Shown: in pieces, positions 1-10,101 of the stretch
Position numbering within the stretch: the first letter of the stretch is position 1
How the letters are laid out: the number at the start of each line of letters is the position of its first letter
From: Dyella lutea
GTDB taxonomy: Bacteria; Pseudomonadota; Gammaproteobacteria; Xanthomonadales; Rhodanobacteraceae
Length of the DNA stretch: 64,000 nucleotides
Direction of reading: 5' to 3'
Assembly (NCBI RefSeq): GCF_024158035.1
Contig: NZ_JAMZEK010000004.1
Location: 248,001 to 312,000 of the forward strand
Program-made: the position numbers and the translations under genes
Notes under the pieces: model-generated
What the model was told of the DNA's origin: nothing
The model's database searches: none
The model's input: only the letters and a program-made list of their open reading frames with translations

Positions 1-83
1 GGGCGAGCCCTGACGGATTCGCCCAAGCTGCGAGGACGACACTCGCGATAGTGCGCACCCGCGGCCACACGTCGCCTCCGCGC

Positions 84-109
84 AAAAAAAGGAGGCGCAC
101 TGCGCCTCC
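84..109 (-). terminator. Rho-independent terminator-like hairpin, leftward
   Basis: An 8-bp GC-rich stem with a 3-base loop (91-109) is followed, when read leftward, by seven T (84-90 on the minus strand). It would stop leftward transcription, but no leftward gene is visible immediately to its right, so it may protect an off-window gene from read-through. Confidence 0.55.
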
Positions 110-210
110 CACCATCAATTTATATCCGCCATCCGGGCTTGCGGCAAGGCGCGCGCCCTGACCTAGCATCGCCGCCCTGCCGATGGGGCAGGAAGCATGA
201 GGCGGGGCGG

Positions 211-645
211 ATGATGCATGACGACGAGTGGATCGCGGTTTCCCACGCGAACTGCGAGCACGTGGCCGGGCCGTTCTATCACGGGACGCGGGCGGACCTT
301 TCCGTTGGCGATCTGCTGACGGCGGGGTTCACCTCTAACTACGACGAGCGGGTGGTGATGAACCACGTCTACTTCACCGCCATGGCGAAGGGTGCGGGGC
401 TGGCTGCTGAGATGGCGCGTGGCGCGGGTCGACCGCGGGTCTATGTGGTGGCACCCACCGGCGCGTTCGAGGATGACCCGAACGTCACCAACAAGAAGTT
501 CCGCGGCAATCCGACACGGTCGTATCGGAGCGCGCTGCCGCTGAAGGTCATGGGCGAGCTGGACAGCTGGGAGCCCTATGACGAGGAGTTCATTGCCGAG
601 CTTCGGCGTCGCGTCGAGGAGGGCATGGGGGAAATTATCAACTGA
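211..645 (+). CDS. arr: Rifamycin ADP-ribosyltransferase (Arr family)
   Basis: The 144-aa product matches the compact Arr family, which inactivates rifampicin by NAD-dependent ADP-ribosylation of the ansa-chain hydroxyl in the cytoplasm. The family signature GPFYHGTRADLSVGDLL near the N-terminus is visible, followed by the GFTSNY segment and a C-terminal part rich in acidic residues; the length is normal for Arr. I start it at the ATG at 211 (a second ATG follows at 214) because the upstream TTG at 139 would add 24 residues without family resemblance. It stands alone, with no resistance cassette, integron or insertion sequence beside it, so it looks like a chromosomal housekeeping copy. The biochemical role is inferred from family membership. 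Confidence 0.85.
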   Translation: MMHDDEWIAVSHANCEHVAGPFYHGTRADLSVGDLLTAGFTSNYDERVVMNHVYFTAMAKGAGLAAEMARGAGRPRVYVVAPTGAFEDDPNVTNKKFRGNPTRSYRSALPLKVMGELDSWEPYDEEFIAELRRRVEEGMGEIIN

Positions 646-954
646 GGAGGGCGGAGCCCTCGTCAGTGGTGGGGTCGCCTAGAGTTTCGATTCACGGCGG
701 TCGGGTCGAAGCGCGAAGGGGGCCGCAGGTGTTCTGCAGGTGCACGACCGCGGCACGCGCCGAGGCGTTCGAAGTGGGGGGCTTGCCGAAGGCCTCCCAC
801 TTCGCGGATTCACCTGCGCCCGCGGTGTCGAGAAGCATCGTGCGATGCCGGGTCGAGGGGGATAAGCGCGGTGCGATTCTTCTCACATTCTTGCCCACCG
901 ATTCACACGCGCCGCCGCACGCTGCGGCTTTCCACCGACGCGGAGGATCGAGCC
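646..954. other. Intergenic region with one strong hairpin
   Basis: No convincing gene is seen in these 309 bases. The one notable structure is an inverted repeat at 770-804, a 9-bp perfect outer stem (CGAAGTGGG / CCCACTTCG) extendable to 12 bp including one G-T pair around an 11-base loop. No T-run follows, so it is not an obvious terminator. Confidence 0.5.
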
Positions 955-1554
955 ATGCCGAGCAAGAGCGCCATCCAGCGAGCCCGCAAGGACAAGCGTG
1001 AGGGCAAGTCGCCGAGCACGCAGGCGGGGGAGTTCGTACGCGAGGAGATCGAGCACGTGCGCGAGGGCAAGCACGGGGCGCGGTCGACCAAGCAGGCGAT
1101 CGCCATTGGCCTGTCCGAGGCCCGCCGGGCCGGAGTGGATGTGCCGGCCAAGGGCAAGGCCGCGAAAAAATCCTCGGCGAAGAAGTCCGCTGCCAAGAAA
1201 TCCGCTGCCAAGAAGTCGTCAACGAAGAAGTCGGCAACGAAGAAGTCGGCAACGAAGAAATCTGCCTGCAAGAAGGCAGCCACCAAGAAGACGGCGAGCA
1301 AGAAGGCGGCGCGCAAGTCGTCCGAGACGAAGGCCACCCGCAGCCGCGCGGCCACCAAGGCGCTGAAGAAGGAAGGAAGCGCGGCCGCTTCCAAGCGCGC
1401 GCTGTCGCGCCAGGGACATCAGGCGGCAGCCAAGCGCTCTGCGGCCGATCGCAGCGCCGCGGCCAAGAAGGCGGCCCGCACCAAGGGGGCGAAGGGACGT
1501 TCCGCCGCCGCCAAGAAGGCCGCACGAACGCGCGCGCGTCACTCCGGCGACTAG
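955..1554 (+). CDS. DUF6496-type lysine-rich, histone H1-like protein
   Basis: The first ~60 residues (MPSKSAIQRARKDKREG..., then EFVREEIEHVREGKHGARS and TKQAIAIGLSEARRAG) match the small conserved domain I know as DUF6496. The remaining ~140 residues are almost only Lys, Ala, Ser, Thr and Arg, with ten near-perfect xKKxx pentapeptides (residues ~70-119) and later AAAKKAAR blocks. That composition resembles bacterial histone H1-like proteins and suggests nucleic-acid binding, which is inference. The start at 955 has a GGAGG at 942-946. The protein is 199 aa. It is monocistronic, and a convergent gene follows after a hairpin. Confidence 0.8.
   Translation: MPSKSAIQRARKDKREGKSPSTQAGEFVREEIEHVREGKHGARSTKQAIAIGLSEARRAGVDVPAKGKAAKKSSAKKSAAKKSAAKKSSTKKSATKKSATKKSACKKAATKKTASKKAARKSSETKATRSRAATKALKKEGSAAASKRALSRQGHQAAAKRSAADRSAAAKKAARTKGAKGRSAAAKKAARTRARHSGD
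1162..1311 (+). repeat. Tandem 15-bp coding repeat (xKKxx)
   Basis: Ten consecutive imperfect 15-bp units encode the pentapeptides AKKSS, AKKSA, TKKSA, CKKAA, TKKTA and SKKAA. Copies 5-7 (TKKSA) are nearly identical at DNA level. Copy number could vary by slippage. Confidence 0.85.
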
Positions 1555-1602
1555 GTATTCCGCCGCGGCGTACCCGGCGGCGGATCGAAAGCGGCAAAAG
1601 GA

Positions 1603-1624
1603 GGCGCCCCCAGCGAGGGGCGCC
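1603..1624 (-). terminator. Terminator between convergent genes
   Basis: The perfect 8-bp stem GGCGCCCC / GGGGCGCC has a 6-base loop. Read leftward it is followed by TCCTTTT, fitting a terminator for the leftward gene ending at 1633. Confidence 0.6.
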
Positions 1625-1632
1625 ACAAGCTG

Positions 1633-2844
1633 TTACTGGGCCGGCAGCGGGTTGTCGTGCACGTACTCGATCACCGCCCGCGCGTCGTCAGCCGCCTGGG
1701 TGAACGCGTCGAGCTGCGTTCCCGTGTAGGTGGTGCCGCCGAACACCGCGTCGATGATCGGTGCCGTCACCGTGCTGTAGGTGCCGTCGCCGTTGCTCTT
1801 GAGGTAGGTCACCGTGCCGGTGTAGGTGGCGCTGCGGTCGTAGGTGACGTTGCTGAAGTCGACATAGTCCTTGCCGTCCGCACCCACCAGCGGTGTGGCA
1901 CCGGTGACGCCGAGGATCGAGTCGGTGTAGACCACCGTGTCCTCGTTGATCGAGCCGGCCTTGTCCGATGCGGCTGCCAGGAACGACGCCGCCTGCAGCA
2001 TGTCGCTGTTGGTGGCGCTCTTGTCGACCAGGAACGAGAGGCTGCCGAGCGAGACGCCGTCCTTGGGCACGAAGCCGGGCAGGTAGCCGTTGTTCATCAG
2101 GGCCTCGTAGAGCGCGAGGTTGTCCAGCGGCGAATCGATCGTCTTGGCCACGCCGTCGACGGTGGTGACCAGGCGACCGGACGAGTCCGTGGTGATGGCA
2201 GTGGCGGCATTAAGCGCAGCGATCGCCTCGTCATAGGCCTTGTCGGTGACCTTGGACGGTGAGCGCGACACGCTGAGGCGGCTGAACTCCACCGGCACCA
2301 CCAGATCTTCCGAGCCGGCCACGATGTCGCCTTCCGGCGTGAGCGGGATCAGGTTGCCGCTCGCGTCCAGCGGTTGAACGTGACCGTACTGGTCGAGGAT
2401 GGGGATGCCGTTGGCGTCGCGGAGGATCACGTTCAGGTCGCCCAGCAGGTCACCCTTCTTGGTGCCCGCGCCGGCCGGCTTGCCCGTGCTGGCCTTGCCG
2501 CCACCGTACTTGGGGCCGCGGCGATCGGAGCTCTCATCCGCGGCCGCCGAGGCGTCGCCCGAGCCGTGCAGAACCTTCGACTCGACCGACTTGCTGCCGC
2601 TGTTGCCATGCGAGCTCGAGCCGCTGGCGTCGCCGCTGGAGCTCTTGCCCTTGCCTTGACCCTGGCCGCCCTTGTTCTGGCTGCCGTGCGTGCCCGAGCT
2701 GTGGGAGCTGCCGTGCGAATCCTGCGCCGCGGCCGGGGCCAGCGGCGACCATGCCGCATGCGGTGCTGCGAGCGCGGCGAGCATGGTGAGGCCGGCTAGA
2801 CCCACGATGAGCGGTTTGCGTTGCACTACGTATCGCGTCTTCAT
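1633..2844 (-). CDS. Secreted protein of unknown function with Gly/Ser/His-rich N-terminus
   Basis: The 403-aa product is not recognised. The first ~40 residues form a signal peptide (MKTRYVVQRK, a hydrophobic stretch, then an Ala-rich cleavage region near APAAAQDS). Residues ~42-105 are a low-complexity Ser/Gly/His/Lys segment. The remainder looks folded, with a stretch resembling a short beta-motif (LRDANGIPILDQYGHVQPLDASGNLIPL) and a C-terminal helix-rich part. The start at 2844 is chosen for a GGAG ahead of it (GGAGAACGAG-ATG) and for the signal peptide; an upstream in-frame ATG at 2904 would bury the signal. It is monocistronic. The product is probably periplasmic or extracellular. Confidence 0.7.
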   Translation of the reverse strand: MKTRYVVQRKPLIVGLAGLTMLAALAAPHAAWSPLAPAAAQDSHGSSHSSGTHGSQNKGGQGQGKGKSSSGDASGSSSHGNSGSKSVESKVLHGSGDASAAADESSDRRGPKYGGGKASTGKPAGAGTKKGDLLGDLNVILRDANGIPILDQYGHVQPLDASGNLIPLTPEGDIVAGSEDLVVPVEFSRLSVSRSPSKVTDKAYDEAIAALNAATAITTDSSGRLVTTVDGVAKTIDSPLDNLALYEALMNNGYLPGFVPKDGVSLGSLSFLVDKSATNSDMLQAASFLAAASDKAGSINEDTVVYTDSILGVTGATPLVGADGKDYVDFSNVTYDRSATYTGTVTYLKSNGDGTYSTVTAPIIDAVFGGTTYTGTQLDAFTQAADDARAVIEYVHDNPLPAQ

Positions 2845-2964
2845 CTCGTTCTCCTGTTGCCTGTGAATGCTGTGGCCTGCGCCCGAGCCACGGTGAATCG
2901 TCAAGAAGCGAGCGGGGTGTCCGCTCGTGCCAACGGCGCTTAGGGGTTGGCATCGATCCGTCGC

Positions 2965-5514
2965 TCAGAAGCGCACTCCCACCCCGATGCGCGCGAGGTA
3001 TTGCCAATGGGTGAAGCGAAGCTGGTCGGCCTGGGCCTGCGTGGTGGTGAAGGCGATGGCGTCGTAGCGGGTGGCTGCGTAGTCGAGGCGGACAAAGGCC
3101 GCCTTCCACAGCGGTGCCTCCACGCCCGCGCCGAAGCGGTCGCCGGTACGCGTGTCGTTGCGGTCCACCCACGCGTTGGGGTTCTCGCCCTTCACGTAGA
3201 TCGTGTGAAAGCGTCCGCGGGCGCGACCGGCACGCAGGTAAAGCAGCGCGCCGTATGGCGTGGCGTAGCCCAGTCGCAGCGACGCGCCGTAGCTGCCCCG
3301 CCCTTCAACCGAGAACTGGCGGCCGCCGGGCTGCTTGTCGTGGTACCAGCCGCTGCTGCTGCCGTCGCTCTCCAGCTCCACGCCGGCATAGAGCGGCCCG
3401 AACGCGTGGCCATAGCCGCCGAACACGCCGAAATCCGTGCCGTGGCCACCGAAGTCGGTGTGGAAGTCGGTCACCGGCGGCACGTCCGACTGGCGTTGGA
3501 TCGCGTCGAGCCGGCTGCCGAAGCGGTTGTCGCCGCCCTGCGCGCCGGCGTAGAAGCCGCTGGTGTCTGCCGGGGCGCGCGCCGACTCGGGTACGGCACC
3601 CAGGCGCCAGCCCAGCCCCAGCTGGAAGCGTCCGGTGCTGTCGGCAAAGCGGTCGCTGGCTTCGGCATTGGCCACCTCGTAACCGCGATAGCGCACGAGG
3701 TCGTACTGGCTGCGCGCAAACAGGTGGCGGCTCAGCGGAATGTCCAGCCCGATGCCGTAGGTGCTGGACCAGCGGCGGTCGGACTGCGCGGAGGCGGTGC
3801 CATCTTCGACGGTATACGCGCTGTCGAAGCGCGAGCGGATGCGCCCGGCGCTGACGAACAGCAGGTTGTTGCCCGGCAGCAGCGGACCGGCGCGCAGCGA
3901 GAATTCCTCGCTGCGCTCCTGGTCGGTGGAGAACACGCGGCTGCTGGGTGTCTTGTCGTGCAGCCAGTCGACCCGGCTGCGCCCGGCTGCCGCTTCCAGA
4001 CCCAGGTACCAGCGGCCCAGCGTCTGCCCGTAGCCGACGAACAAGGCGTTCGTCAGGCCGCTGCCGGCGAAGTCGCCGCGATAGGTGCCGTGTTCCCCGC
4101 GCGGCCCGGTGACCCGCGTATCGACGTTGCCGTAGCCGGTGCTGGCGCCCACGTAGAAGCCGTCGGCCGCCGACGACCAGTCGGTCGTCGCGGGCAGCAG
4201 CCCCGCTTCGCCAGCGATCGCGCGGCCGCTGCCGTCCATGCGCACGCCGAGGTAGATCTCGTTGCGGTAGTACTCCGCGTCGGGCGCGTCCGAGTGGCGT
4301 TGCAGCAGCTGGTAGTTCGCCTCGATCTGCCAGTAGCGGTGCACGCGGTAGCTCAGCCCAAAGCTTCCGGCGAACAGGTCGTCGCGGCGGTCCAGGCCAC
4401 GAAAGTCGCTGCGGGTGGCGCTGATGCCGGCCTGCGCCGACAGGCGCTCGCTGAGCTTGTGGTCGATGCGCAGGCTCACGTGGGTGTCGACGTAGCTCGA
4501 TGCGCCGGGCAGGGTGGTTTCCTGCGCCGAGCGATCGACCGCTGCGTCGAGCGTGGTGCGGGGCGTCACCCGCCACAGCAAGGTGGCGCCCAGTGTGGGG
4601 GCCGTCACCTTCGGCAGCCGCGGGTCGACATAGCGCTGCGACAGCCAGCCGGCGTAGATCTCGCCGCGCACCGTGGTGGCATCGCGACTGGCCAGACCCA
4701 CCACCCAGCTATCGCCCTGCGAGTCGCGCCGGTAACCGTAGTCGTCGATGCGGCGCCGATAGTTGCGCTCGTCGTAGGTGCCCTGGGCGAACACGTCGAC
4801 ATGCGGCGCGATGCTGTAGCCGAGGCGAAGGCCGACGCCGATCACGTTGCGGTCGCGGTCGCCATTGTCAATCAGCTCGCCGGCCGCGCTCGTTACGTTG
4901 CGATAGGAAAGATGGTCGAACGTGCCGCCGGCGCGCAGCGAGAACGGGGCCCAACGCTGCTCGATGCCGAGGTGGGCGTGGGCATCCGTAAACACGGTGG
5001 GCCGGGTTCCCAGCACGTCGTCGGGCGAGGTGCGGTCTTCATGCGACCGGCTGTAACCCAGGCCGCCGAACATCGCGCCATAGGTGTTGATGCGCTGGCG
5101 GCCGCTGGCGTCGATCTCGTAGTCGGTGCTGTTTTCGCTGGGATGGCTGCGGTAGCGCGTGCCGGTGCCGCTGGCGGTGAGCGTCAGGCTGCGCCCGTCC
5201 CCCTGCTTGCGCAGCAGCAGCGAGGGCGACACGGTCAGCAGCACGTCGCTGCTGGGCTGGTTCGGTGTGGCGTAGACGTTGCTGTCGTAGCTCAGGCCCG
5301 TGCTCAGGCCGGGGGTCACTTCCAGCTTCGAGGAGGTGTCGGCCGCTGCCGGCGTCTGTGCGTCGGCGGAACGGGGTAGGGGCGGCGGGGTGAGCATCTG
5401 CGCGGGCGCCGCGGCGGGCCAGCCGCCCCACAAGGCCGCGCACAGCGCGGCATACAGGCCTCGCTGCGAAAACGTTCGGTTGTGTGGTTTCGCCATGTCG
5501 TTTGCACGTGCCAT
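2965..5514 (-). CDS. Triple outer-membrane beta-barrel protein
   Basis: This large (~849 aa) exported outer-membrane protein has a signal peptide (basic residues, then LYAALCAALWGG and an AAAPAQM cleavage region). Three barrel-like segments follow. Residues ~50-440 resemble the putative beta-barrel porin family (BBP2-like: TPGLSTGLSYDSNVYATP, alternating hydrophobic strands). Residues ~450-645 and ~650-849 are two related small OMP-like barrels, beginning DGFYVGASTGYGN and SGFYAGAQGGDN. The two share W-(L/Y)HDK segments and an (A)GRxRxRF strand, so they look like an internal duplication. The chain ends in Phe (GVGVRF), the usual BAM-recognition signature. No ribosome site is clear; ATGs at 5514 and 5496 are both possible. 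Function is unknown; transport or surface roles would be guesswork. Confidence 0.75.
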   Translation of the reverse strand: MARANDMAKPHNRTFSQRGLYAALCAALWGGWPAAAPAQMLTPPPLPRSADAQTPAAADTSSKLEVTPGLSTGLSYDSNVYATPNQPSSDVLLTVSPSLLLRKQGDGRSLTLTASGTGTRYRSHPSENSTDYEIDASGRQRINTYGAMFGGLGYSRSHEDRTSPDDVLGTRPTVFTDAHAHLGIEQRWAPFSLRAGGTFDHLSYRNVTSAAGELIDNGDRDRNVIGVGLRLGYSIAPHVDVFAQGTYDERNYRRRIDDYGYRRDSQGDSWVVGLASRDATTVRGEIYAGWLSQRYVDPRLPKVTAPTLGATLLWRVTPRTTLDAAVDRSAQETTLPGASSYVDTHVSLRIDHKLSERLSAQAGISATRSDFRGLDRRDDLFAGSFGLSYRVHRYWQIEANYQLLQRHSDAPDAEYYRNEIYLGVRMDGSGRAIAGEAGLLPATTDWSSAADGFYVGASTGYGNVDTRVTGPRGEHGTYRGDFAGSGLTNALFVGYGQTLGRWYLGLEAAAGRSRVDWLHDKTPSSRVFSTDQERSEEFSLRAGPLLPGNNLLFVSAGRIRSRFDSAYTVEDGTASAQSDRRWSSTYGIGLDIPLSRHLFARSQYDLVRYRGYEVANAEASDRFADSTGRFQLGLGWRLGAVPESARAPADTSGFYAGAQGGDNRFGSRLDAIQRQSDVPPVTDFHTDFGGHGTDFGVFGGYGHAFGPLYAGVELESDGSSSGWYHDKQPGGRQFSVEGRGSYGASLRLGYATPYGALLYLRAGRARGRFHTIYVKGENPNAWVDRNDTRTGDRFGAGVEAPLWKAAFVRLDYAATRYDAIAFTTTQAQADQLRFTHWQYLARIGVGVRF

Positions 5515-5580
5515 GCAGATGGTTCGGGCATGCAACACCCCTGTTGAAAACCATGCTGGCAGGGCGATCCACGGCCTCAT

Positions 5581-5594
5581 TTGACGCCGGTCAA
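5581..5594. promoter_or_regulatory. FNR/ANR/DNR-like box 1
   Basis: TTGAC-GCCG-GTCAA is a perfect dyad with the FNR-family architecture TTGAT-N4-ATCAA (8 of 10 fixed bases). It lies 67-80 bases upstream of the leftward beta-barrel gene. Regulation is inference. Confidence 0.45.
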
Positions 5595-5629
5595 ACGAAA
5601 CCCGGCGCCGCGGAAATGACGCTCGGCGG

Positions 5630-5643
5630 TTGATCTGCGTCAA
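5630..5643. promoter_or_regulatory. FNR/ANR-like box 2
   Basis: TTGAT-CTGC-GTCAA matches 9 of 10 fixed positions of the FNR/ANR consensus. Its centre is 49 bases from box 1. It lies between the beta-barrel gene and merR and could act on either. Confidence 0.5.
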
Positions 5644-5721
5644 CCGCGCGACCGCGGCGAGTGGTGCGTGAAGAAGGTCGCCTGGCACAACCACGCTGCG
5701 ACGACGGGCGGCATGGGAGGC

Positions 5722-5753
5722 TTGACTCTGGACCTGGATCAAGGCTCTAGAGT
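5722..5753 (+). promoter_or_regulatory. MerR-type promoter and operator of the merR-copA operon
   Basis: A -35 TTGACT (5722-5727) and a -10 TAGAGT (5748-5753) are separated by 20 bp, longer than the usual 17 as in MerR-family promoters that need DNA untwisting. The spacer lies within a dyad, ACTCTGGA (5725-5732) and TCTAGAGT (5746-5753). The expected start of transcription falls at about 5760, the first base of the merR start codon. Confidence 0.75.
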
Positions 5754-5759
5754 GATCCC

Positions 5760-6178
5760 ATGAACACATCGAGCCCACTCACCATCGGTGCCGTCGCCAA
5801 GCGCGCCGGCGTGCCCATCGACACCATTCGCTACTACGAGCGTGAGGGCCTGCTGCCCGTGCCGCTGCGTCGTGCCTCGGGCTATCGCAGTTACGGCGAG
5901 AGCACCGTGGCGCAGCTGCGCTTCATCCGCCGCGCGAAGGCGCTGGGTTTCACGTTGGAGGAAATTCGCGACCTGTTGGCACTCTCGTCCGATCGCCAGC
6001 GCGGCGTGAAGGCGGTGAAGAAGCGTGCCGAGGCGCGCCTGGCGGCGATCGAGGTGCGCATCGCCGAACTGCAGCGCGTGCGCGACGGGCTGGTGGAGCT
6101 GGTTGCCTCGTGCCCCGGTCATGGGGCGCCGGAGCACTGCCCGATCCTGCGCGCGCTCAACGACGAGGAGAACCTCTG

Positions 6179-6179
<1 letters not shown>
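5760..6179 (+). CDS. MerR-family metal-responsive transcriptional regulator (CueR-like)
   Basis: This 139-aa regulator has an N-terminal winged helix ([20 protein letters not shown]), the GYRSY wing, a long dimerisation helix and a C-terminal metal-binding loop with C118 and C127 (C-x8-C, including H121 and H126). It probably senses copper or a related metal and activates its own promoter by spacer untwisting. The position that is Ser in CueR (monovalent) and Cys in ZntR (divalent) appears to be V83, so metal identity is uncertain. The -10 element is so close to the ATG that the mRNA is probably leaderless. Its stop overlaps the start of the copper ATPase (TGATG), implying a translationally coupled operon. 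Confidence 0.85.
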
Positions 6180-8749
<2,570 letters not shown>

Positions 8750-8856
8750 TGCGGTGGTGACGGCTGTCACCGGCGGTGGCTGACGGAACCGACTGCCACA
8801 GAAGAGGGGGGTGGCCGATCATGCTTCCACGCCCATCGGGGCGAGGGAGCACACAC

Positions 8857-9021
8857 ATGAACACCGTCAACGACACCCGCAGCCTGCTGGATCGCCATCT
8901 GCCCCTGCTGGTCGGCCTGCTGGCCGCACTGCTGGCCGGCAAGGCCCTGAAGAAGATGTTCTGGACGGCCTTCGGCATGTACTGGGCGCTGCGTGCCAGC
9001 GGGATCCATCCGTTCGGCTGA
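8857..9021 (+). CDS. Small membrane-associated protein, 54 aa
   Basis: This short ORF starts MNTVNDTRSLLDRHLPLL and has one hydrophobic helix (LVGLLAALLAGKALKKM) followed by an aromatic amphipathic segment. A GAGGGAG precedes the ATG by 6-8 bases, supporting this start. It follows copA by ~107 bases and may be co-transcribed. It is not recognised; it is plausibly a single-pass membrane peptide. Confidence 0.55.
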   Translation: MNTVNDTRSLLDRHLPLLVGLLAALLAGKALKKMFWTAFGMYWALRASGIHPFG

Positions 9022-9086
9022 GCGGCGGCGGGAACGGGCGATGGCTTACACTTTCGCGTCCCCGCTACGCCCCGGAGCCGCCCGCC

Positions 9087-9494
9087 ATGTCCGACGCGAT
9101 CGCCCTGATCCAGCGCTACTACGCCGCGTTCAATGCCGGCGATTGGGAGGCGATGCTGGCCTGCCTCACCGACGACGTGGCGCACGACCTCAACCAGGGC
9201 GGGCGTGAGCATGGTCGCGAGGCGTTCCGCGCCTTCCTTGCGCGGATGAACCGCTGCTACGCCGAGCGGCTGGAGAAAGTCGTGGTGATGGCCGCCGCCG
9301 ACGGCACCCGCGCGGCGGCCGAATACGAAGTGCACGGGAGCTACCTGGCTGACGACGAGGGTTTGCCGCCGGCACACGGCCAGCGCTACGTGCTGCCCGG
9401 CGGCGCGTTCTTCGATCTCCGCGATGGGCGTATCAGCCGCGTCACCAACTACTACAACCTCGCCGACTGGATCGCGCAGGTCGCCGGCGGCTGA
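9087..9494 (+). CDS. SnoaL/NTF2-like (ketosteroid isomerase-fold) protein
   Basis: The 135-aa protein has the NTF2-fold signature: an N-terminal helix with YYAAFNAGDWEAMLACLTDDV, a central AAEYEVHGSYL strand pair and a C-terminal GAFFDLRDGRISRVTNYYN strand. It resembles the isomerase-related SnoaL-like subgroup. Such folds bind or isomerise small hydrophobic substrates, but the substrate cannot be told. It is the first of four closely packed genes (next start 5 bases downstream), suggesting an operon with the GNAT, nitrilase and folC genes. Confidence 0.75.
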   Translation: MSDAIALIQRYYAAFNAGDWEAMLACLTDDVAHDLNQGGREHGREAFRAFLARMNRCYAERLEKVVVMAAADGTRAAAEYEVHGSYLADDEGLPPAHGQRYVLPGGAFFDLRDGRISRVTNYYNLADWIAQVAGG

Positions 9495-9498
9495 TCCG

Positions 9499-10101
9499 AT
9501 GGCCGTGCGCACCATCACCTGCACCGGCGAGGCGGTCGCGCCGTTCCTGGCCGATCTGGCGCGGCTGCGCACCACCGTGTTCCGTGACTATCCGTATCTC
9601 TACGAAGGCAGCGCCGACTACGAGAGCGAGTACCTGACCGCCTACGCGCGCTCGCCGCGCAGCGTGTTCGTGCTGGCCCTCGACGGCGACATCGTGGTCG
9701 GCGCGTCCACCGGCATCCCGCTGCTGGACGACCAGCCGGCCTTCCAGGCGCCGTTCCGCGAGAAGGCTTTCCGGCTGGAGCAGGTGTTCTACTTCGGCGA
9801 ATCGGTGCTGCTGCGCGACTACCGAGGGCAGGGGCTGGGCCATCACTTCTTCGACGAGCGCGAAGCGCACGCGCGGCGGCTCGGCGGGTTCGCCCTCACT
9901 GCGTTCTGTGCGGTCGAGCGCGCCGATGACGATCCTCGCAAGCCGACCGGTTACCGCCCCAACGACGCCTTCTGGACCAAGCGGGGGTATCGCCGGCAGG
10001 ACGATCTGTTCTGCACTCTGGACTGGAAGGAGCTTGGCGACGCGGCGGCCAGCCCCCACCTGCTGCGGTTCTGGTTGCGTCCGCTGGAGGCTGAGCATTG
10101 A
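9499..10101 (+). CDS. GNAT-family N-acetyltransferase
   Basis: The 200-aa product contains the GNAT acetyl-CoA binding motif (VLLRDYRGQGLGHHFFDEREAHAR, the R/Q-x-x-G-x-G/A turn) and a C-terminal WTKRGYRRQDDLF strand typical of the fold. It is larger than minimal GNATs. Substrate unknown. It lies 4 bases after the SnoaL-like gene and overlaps the following nitrilase-family gene by 4 bases, so the two are probably translationally coupled and may act on a common pathway. Confidence 0.8.
   Translation: MAVRTITCTGEAVAPFLADLARLRTTVFRDYPYLYEGSADYESEYLTAYARSPRSVFVLALDGDIVVGASTGIPLLDDQPAFQAPFREKAFRLEQVFYFGESVLLRDYRGQGLGHHFFDEREAHARRLGGFALTAFCAVERADDDPRKPTGYRPNDAFWTKRGYRRQDDLFCTLDWKELGDAAASPHLLRFWLRPLEAEH

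Noticed and set aside
666..1001. Open frame (111 aa) upstream of the histone-like gene
   Set aside because: It overlaps the real gene in another frame and has Arg/Ala-rich shadow composition.
1162..1311. CRISPR array
   Set aside because: The repeats are contiguous 15-bp coding units with no spacers and no cas genes in the window.
2947..5379. Long rightward open frame (810 aa) opposite the triple-barrel gene
   Set aside because: It is antisense to a gene with a clear signal peptide and barrel pattern; composition is Ala/Val/Arg-rich as expected for a high-GC shadow.
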